From contig JACKHN010000034.1 in assembly GCA_020638975.1 (NCBI GenBank), forward strand, positions 5,251 through 69,250: a DNA stretch of 64,000 nucleotides, written 5' to 3'. This DNA is from Planctomycetaceae bacterium. Lineage in GTDB: Bacteria > Planctomycetota > Planctomycetia > Pirellulales > Pirellulaceae. Positions 60,374 through 64,000 of this stretch are shown here, piece by piece. A model generated the notes under the pieces. It was given only the letters and a program-made list of their open reading frames with translations. It was not told the origin of the DNA and searched no databases. Within the stretch, counting starts at the first letter, position 1; each line of letters opens with the position of its first letter. The position numbers were made by a program, and so were the translations under genes.

Positions 60374-61816
60374 ATGGACCCGCGACTGGAAATTCTGCGA
60401 ACGAAAACTCGTCGCCACTTCCTTCAGCAATCTGCTGCCGGGATCGGTGGTATTGCGTTGAGCGCTTTGATGAATGACGGAGCTTCGGCAACCTCGGCGG
60501 ATCCGCTGTCTCCGCGCCAACCGCACTTTCCGGCGAAGGCCAAGCAAATCATTTACCTTCACCTCACCGGTTCGCCTCCACACCTCGACTTGTTTGATTA
60601 CAAGCCTGAACTGGTCAAGCACAGCGACCAAGACTGTCCGAACGAGTTTCTGGAAGGCCAACGATTCGCCTTTACTTCCGGCGTGCCGAAGCTGATGGGA
60701 ACACCTCGCCAGTTCAAGCAGTACGGCGAAGGTGGCGTCTGGTTGTCTGACGCGGTACCGAACTTTCACGGTGTCGCCGATGATCTGTGCGTGATCAATT
60801 CGATGAACACGGATCAATTCAACCATGCACCTGCGGAACTGCTCGTCTATACAGGTTCGCCGCGCAGCGGTCGACCGTCGCTGGGTGCCTGGGCGACGTA
60901 CGGGCTGGGCACGGAGAACGCGAACCTGCCTGGTTTCGTAGTGTTGATTTCCAGTGGGGTTCAACCCAACGGTGGCAAGAACTCGTTTGGCAGCGGTTTC
61001 CTACCGTCAGTCTATCAAGGTGTGCAGTGCCGATCGAAAGGCGATCCTGTTCTGTATGCGTCCGATCCGCAAGGCATGGATCGCGAACTGCGTCGCAAGA
61101 GCCTGGACGCCCTGCGTGACTTGAACGAACTTCAAGCCAACGAACTTGGCCATCCCGAGACGCTGACTAGGATCGCACAGTATGAACTGGCTTTCCGCAT
61201 GCAGACTTCGGTCCCTGAAGTGATGAACATCAATGACGAGTCGCAACACACGATCGAGTCCTATGGCGCCAAACCCGGTGATTCAAGCTTTGCCAACAAT
61301 TGCTTGCTGGCTCGTCGATTGGTCGAGAATGGTGTGCGATACGTTCAGTTGTTCGATTGGGGATGGGATTTTCATGGCACGGGTGAAGGCACCGGACTCA
61401 CGTCGGGGCTGACCGACAAATGTGCCACGATGGACAAACCGATCGCGGCGTTGATCAACGACTTAAAGGAACGCGGCATGTTCGAGGAGACACTGATCAT
61501 TATCGGTGGCGAGTTCGGTCGCACTCCGTTCCGCGAGGGACGTACTGCGGCGAGCGCTCTGTTGGGCCGCGACCACTATCCCGATTGCTATTCCATGGTG
61601 CTGGCCGGCGGCGGTGTGAAAGGTGGTTTTACCTATGGCGAGTCGGATGAGTTGGGATTCCGAGTCGCGCGTGATAAGGTTCACATTCATGACCTGCAAG
61701 CCACAATCATGCATCTGCTCGGATTCGATCACGAGCGACTGACTTATCGCTTCCAGGGCCGAGACTACCGACTGACCGACGTGCACGGAAAGGTTGTTCA
61801 TGGCATCTTGGCGTAG
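60374..61816 (+). CDS. DUF1501 protein (Tat-exported)
   Basis: A 480-aa protein starting MDPRLEILRTKTRRHFLQQS with a twin-arginine signal (RRHFLQQSAAGIGGIALSAL). The alkaline-phosphatase-like body has IIYLHLTGSPPHLDLFDYKP, FNHAPAELLVYTGSPRSGRP, YVQLFDWGWDFHGTGEGTGL and IIGGEFGRTPFREGRT, GRDHYPDCYSMVLAGGGVKG, which carry likely metal-binding Asp and His residues. DUF1501 proteins are usually encoded beside DUF1549/DUF1553 partners. Its stop overlaps by 17 bases the first ATG of the next frame. Confidence 0.92.
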   Translation: MDPRLEILRTKTRRHFLQQSAAGIGGIALSALMNDGASATSADPLSPRQPHFPAKAKQIIYLHLTGSPPHLDLFDYKPELVKHSDQDCPNEFLEGQRFAFTSGVPKLMGTPRQFKQYGEGGVWLSDAVPNFHGVADDLCVINSMNTDQFNHAPAELLVYTGSPRSGRPSLGAWATYGLGTENANLPGFVVLISSGVQPNGGKNSFGSGFLPSVYQGVQCRSKGDPVLYASDPQGMDRELRRKSLDALRDLNELQANELGHPETLTRIAQYELAFRMQTSVPEVMNINDESQHTIESYGAKPGDSSFANNCLLARRLVENGVRYVQLFDWGWDFHGTGEGTGLTSGLTDKCATMDKPIAALINDLKERGMFEETLIIIGGEFGRTPFREGRTAASALLGRDHYPDCYSMVLAGGGVKGGFTYGESDELGFRVARDKVHIHDLQATIMHLLGFDHERLTYRFQGRDYRLTDVHGKVVHGILA

Positions 61817-61831
61817 CAGGCTGTTGAAAGG

Positions 61832-61907
61832 GTGTGCCACTGGCTATGCCAGTGTTCTTCGAGGGCGGAATCACTGTGCGTTTGCACTGGCAAAGTCAGT
61901 GGCACAC
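61832..61907. repeat. Repeat of the gtgccactggc family at the next gene's start
   Basis: Starts gtgtgccactggctatgcca and ends gcaaagtcagtggcacac, with the same outer arms as the copy at 42491-42548 but a longer centre. The GTG at 61899, inside its right arm, is the most likely start of the next gene. Confidence 0.7.
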
Positions 61908-64000
61908 CAGTCGCTTTTCCGCATTGCGTGCGGGCTGTTGTTTTGTTTGGCCGCGCGACAAGCCAACGGCGCTGAACCGGTTGCATCGCTGACCTACAAT
62001 CGCGATATCCGCCCGATCTTGGCGGACAATTGTTTTCGCTGTCACGGTGCCGATAGCGCCTCGCGTAAGGCGGATCTGCGTCTCGATCAACGAACCGCCA
62101 CGATCGGCTCCGGCGCGATAACGCCCGGCCAGCCTGAGGATAGCGAGTTATTGCGCCGCATCTTGTCAGACGACCCCGACGAAGTGATGCCTCCCCCCGA
62201 AACTCGACAGGTCCTGAGTGCCGATCAGAAAGCGAAGTTACGGCAATGGATCGCGGATGGTGCGACCTACGAAGAGCATTGGTCGTTTGTGCCGCCGGTC
62301 AAAGCTGTTCTGCCAACAGTAGATCCGACGCTTAAGGTAGACCCGACACTCCGTGGCGGGAAAGCAGTCGGGTTCGCGTCACGGAGTGACGCGCCCACAT
62401 GGAATGCACCACTCAACGCCATTGATTACTTCGTGCGTGACCGATTAAGCCGAGAAGGTCTCACGCCGAGTCGTGAGGCGACGCGCACGACTTTGATTCG
62501 CCGACTGTCGCTCGATCTGACTGGCTTGCCGCCGACGCTGGCGGAAGTCGCCGCGTTTGTCGCCGATGAATCCGATGTAGCCTACGAACAACTTGTCGAG
62601 CGTTTGCTCGAATCGCCTCGCTATGGGGAGCACATGGCTCGCTCCTGGCTCGACGCAGCTCGCTATGCGGACAGCAACGGCTATCAATACGACACCGAAC
62701 GAACGATGTGGCCGTGGCGGGAATGGGTGATCCAGGCCTTTAACGACAACCTGCCGTTCGACCAATTCACCATCGAACAGTTGGCAGGCGACCTGTTGCC
62801 CGACGCGACCACACAACAGCGTCTGGCGACCGGTTTTAATCGCAATCATCCCATTACCATCGAAGGCGGCGTGATCGACGAGGAGTATCGTACCGAGTAT
62901 GTGATCGATCGCCTCACCACCACATCGACCGTTTGGATGGGGCTGACGATGGGCTGTGCCCGTTGCCATGATCACAAGTACGATCCGCTGACACGAACGG
63001 ATTTCTACAGTTTGTTTGCATTCTTCAATAACGTACCGGAGAAAGGCAACAGCGGTTTCGCGCCGCAGTTGCGAGCAGCGACACGATCGCAGCAAGCGGA
63101 ACTCGACCGCCTTGCCCACGATATCGCGGCGGTCGAACAACAGCTTGTCCCCTTCGCCGATCAGATCAATGCGCAGCAAGCCGCTTGGGAAGCGACGGCC
63201 AAAGACCGTGTCGAAAACCAATGGCAGGTTCTCTCTCCGGAACAGATGACGTCGAGCGGAGGTTCCACCTTGACCTTACTCGAAGATTCCTCGGTACTTG
63301 CCGGAGGAGCGACTCCCGGCAACGACGATTATGAACTTCTTTTCGCGAACGTCGCCGCTGACATTACGGCAGTTCGTCTGGAAGCGATCACACACGAGTC
63401 GTTGCCGCACAACGGCGCGGGGCGAGCATTCAACTCGAACTTCGTGTTAAGTGAGTTTGAGTTGGCGATCGTATCGGCAAATAATGCGGCAAGTCCTGCG
63501 AAGGTCGCGTTGGCATCGGTCTCGGCCGACTATGAACAGAAGAACTATGAGGTCGCGGGTTCCATCGATGGCAACCTCGGCACCGGTTGGGCGGTGGATG
63601 GTCCATCGCGCAAAGAGAATTCGACCGCGATCTATTTGCTCGACAAGCCACTTCAATTGGCCGTCGGTTCAAAGCTTCAGATCGCAATGCGGCATCGTTT
63701 TGGCAGCACGCATACGATTGGTCGCTTTCGTATTTCCGTTTCAAACGATCCCTCGTTCGTCATTCCCTCGGACGTCAGTAGTGCGTTAGCCGTTGCAGCG
63801 GACAAACGCAGCAAATTGCAAAAGAATTTGCTGACAGATCATTTCCTGGCCCATGTCGCTGACGGTGAGATCGGAACGCTGGGGAGTCGAATGCGAGAAC
63901 TTCGAACTCGACAGCACGAGATCGAGGCGTCGTTCCCCGAGTCGCTGGTCATGACCGAAATGGCGACGCCTCGCGAAACGTTCATGTTGATTCGCGGACA
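61899..64000 (+). CDS. Second DUF1549 (DUF1553) cytochrome protein, partial
   Basis: The frame runs open to the window end (700 codons), so the C-terminus and any DUF1553 domain are missing. It has a signal peptide (SLFRIACGLLFCLAARQANG), a PSCyt1 heme site in NCFRCHGADSASRKADLRLD, DUF1549 segments RRLSLDLTGLPPTLAEVAAF and YGEHMARSWLDAARYADSNG, then GCARCHDHKYDP. A long coiled-coil-bearing region follows (ELDRLAHDIAAVEQQLVPFA), then a discoidin-like part (YEVAGSIDGNLGTGWAVDGP). The start is uncertain. The GTG at 61899 gives an ideal signal peptide; the ATG at 61800 would overlap the DUF1501 stop and read through the repeat. A repeat is also inserted in frame at 62347-62388. Confidence 0.85.
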   Translation, partial: MAHQSLFRIACGLLFCLAARQANGAEPVASLTYNRDIRPILADNCFRCHGADSASRKADLRLDQRTATIGSGAITPGQPEDSELLRRILSDDPDEVMPPPETRQVLSADQKAKLRQWIADGATYEEHWSFVPPVKAVLPTVDPTLKVDPTLRGGKAVGFASRSDAPTWNAPLNAIDYFVRDRLSREGLTPSREATRTTLIRRLSLDLTGLPPTLAEVAAFVADESDVAYEQLVERLLESPRYGEHMARSWLDAARYADSNGYQYDTERTMWPWREWVIQAFNDNLPFDQFTIEQLAGDLLPDATTQQRLATGFNRNHPITIEGGVIDEEYRTEYVIDRLTTTSTVWMGLTMGCARCHDHKYDPLTRTDFYSLFAFFNNVPEKGNSGFAPQLRAATRSQQAELDRLAHDIAAVEQQLVPFADQINAQQAAWEATAKDRVENQWQVLSPEQMTSSGGSTLTLLEDSSVLAGGATPGNDDYELLFANVAADITAVRLEAITHESLPHNGAGRAFNSNFVLSEFELAIVSANNAASPAKVALASVSADYEQKNYEVAGSIDGNLGTGWAVDGPSRKENSTAIYLLDKPLQLAVGSKLQIAMRHRFGSTHTIGRFRISVSNDPSFVIPSDVSSALAVAADKRSKLQKNLLTDHFLAHVADGEIGTLGSRMRELRTRQHEIEASFPESLVMTEMATPRETFMLIRG
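62347..62388. repeat. Repeat-like inverted sequence inside a coding region
   Basis: Arms cactccgtg (62347-62355) and cacggagtg (62380-62388) lie within the linker between the cytochrome and DUF1549 domains of the partial gene. The insert keeps the frame and adds about 20 residues (DPTLRGGKAVGFASRSDAP). Confidence 0.55.

Overview
The window looks like a chromosome segment of a planctomycete, most likely Pirellulaceae-like. The basis is the set of proteins typical of that phylum: paired DUF1501 and DUF1549/DUF1553 proteins with planctomycete cytochrome c motifs, very large secreted propeller/cytochrome proteins, a secreted sulfatase, a ThuA-like protein, several Ser/Thr kinases (one fused to WD40 repeats), and many intergenic inverted repeats. 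No rRNA, tRNA or CRISPR array was seen. Family names come from recognising motifs by eye; no database search was run.

Positions 1-14200 are an accessory island, transcribed almost entirely on the minus strand. In transcription order it holds a DUF1257 (Ycf35-like) protein, a DUF2997 protein, a TOPRIM-like protein, a Ycf46-like AAA+ ATPase, a 108-aa protein, a 316-aa helical protein, several tiny proteins, a ThiS/MoaD-like ubiquitin-like (beta-grasp) protein, a cysteine-rich zinc protein, a JAB/JAMM peptidase, an E1-like ThiF adenylyltransferase and a coiled-coil protein. One XRE regulator lies on the plus strand inside it. The upstream half reads as intact. In the downstream half the ubiquitin-like, JAB, E1, coiled-coil and one small gene are broken by frameshifts. 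A large serine recombinase and a tyrosine integrase lie at the right edge. This eroding ubiquitin-like cassette tied to an AAA+/TOPRIM module is the strongest candidate for an undescribed system.

Positions 14400-31030 hold a sulfatase and a dimethylformamidase-like secreted protein, then a signalling block: an FHA-GAF-PP2C phosphatase, a CBS-like protein with a HEPN-like tail, a WD40-fused kinase and a second kinase. After these come an ABC-2 permease, a lipoprotein, a GGDEF protein, an aspartate carbamoyltransferase with a fused zinc domain, and a type II/IV pseudopilin.

Positions 31100-48410 carry mostly single genes: a PLP aminotransferase, two secreted alpha/beta hydrolases of the acetyl xylan esterase type, a secretin-like protein, an MFS transporter, QueD/PTPS, BioA, a zinc-ribbon membrane protein, a secreted HExxH peptidase, a DUF1569 protein, a PQQ-type beta propeller, a ThuA-like protein and a methyltransferase. 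Inverted and tandem repeats fill the gaps.

Positions 48700-64000 are a plus-strand run of exported redox and polymer-processing proteins. They are a 1644-aa protein with SGNH, propeller, discoidin-like, cupredoxin and cytochrome domains, a 1058-aa propeller-cytochrome protein, a 70-aa cytoplasmic protein, a DUF1549/DUF1553 protein, its DUF1501 partner, and a second DUF1549 gene that runs off the window and appears to take its start codon from an intergenic repeat.
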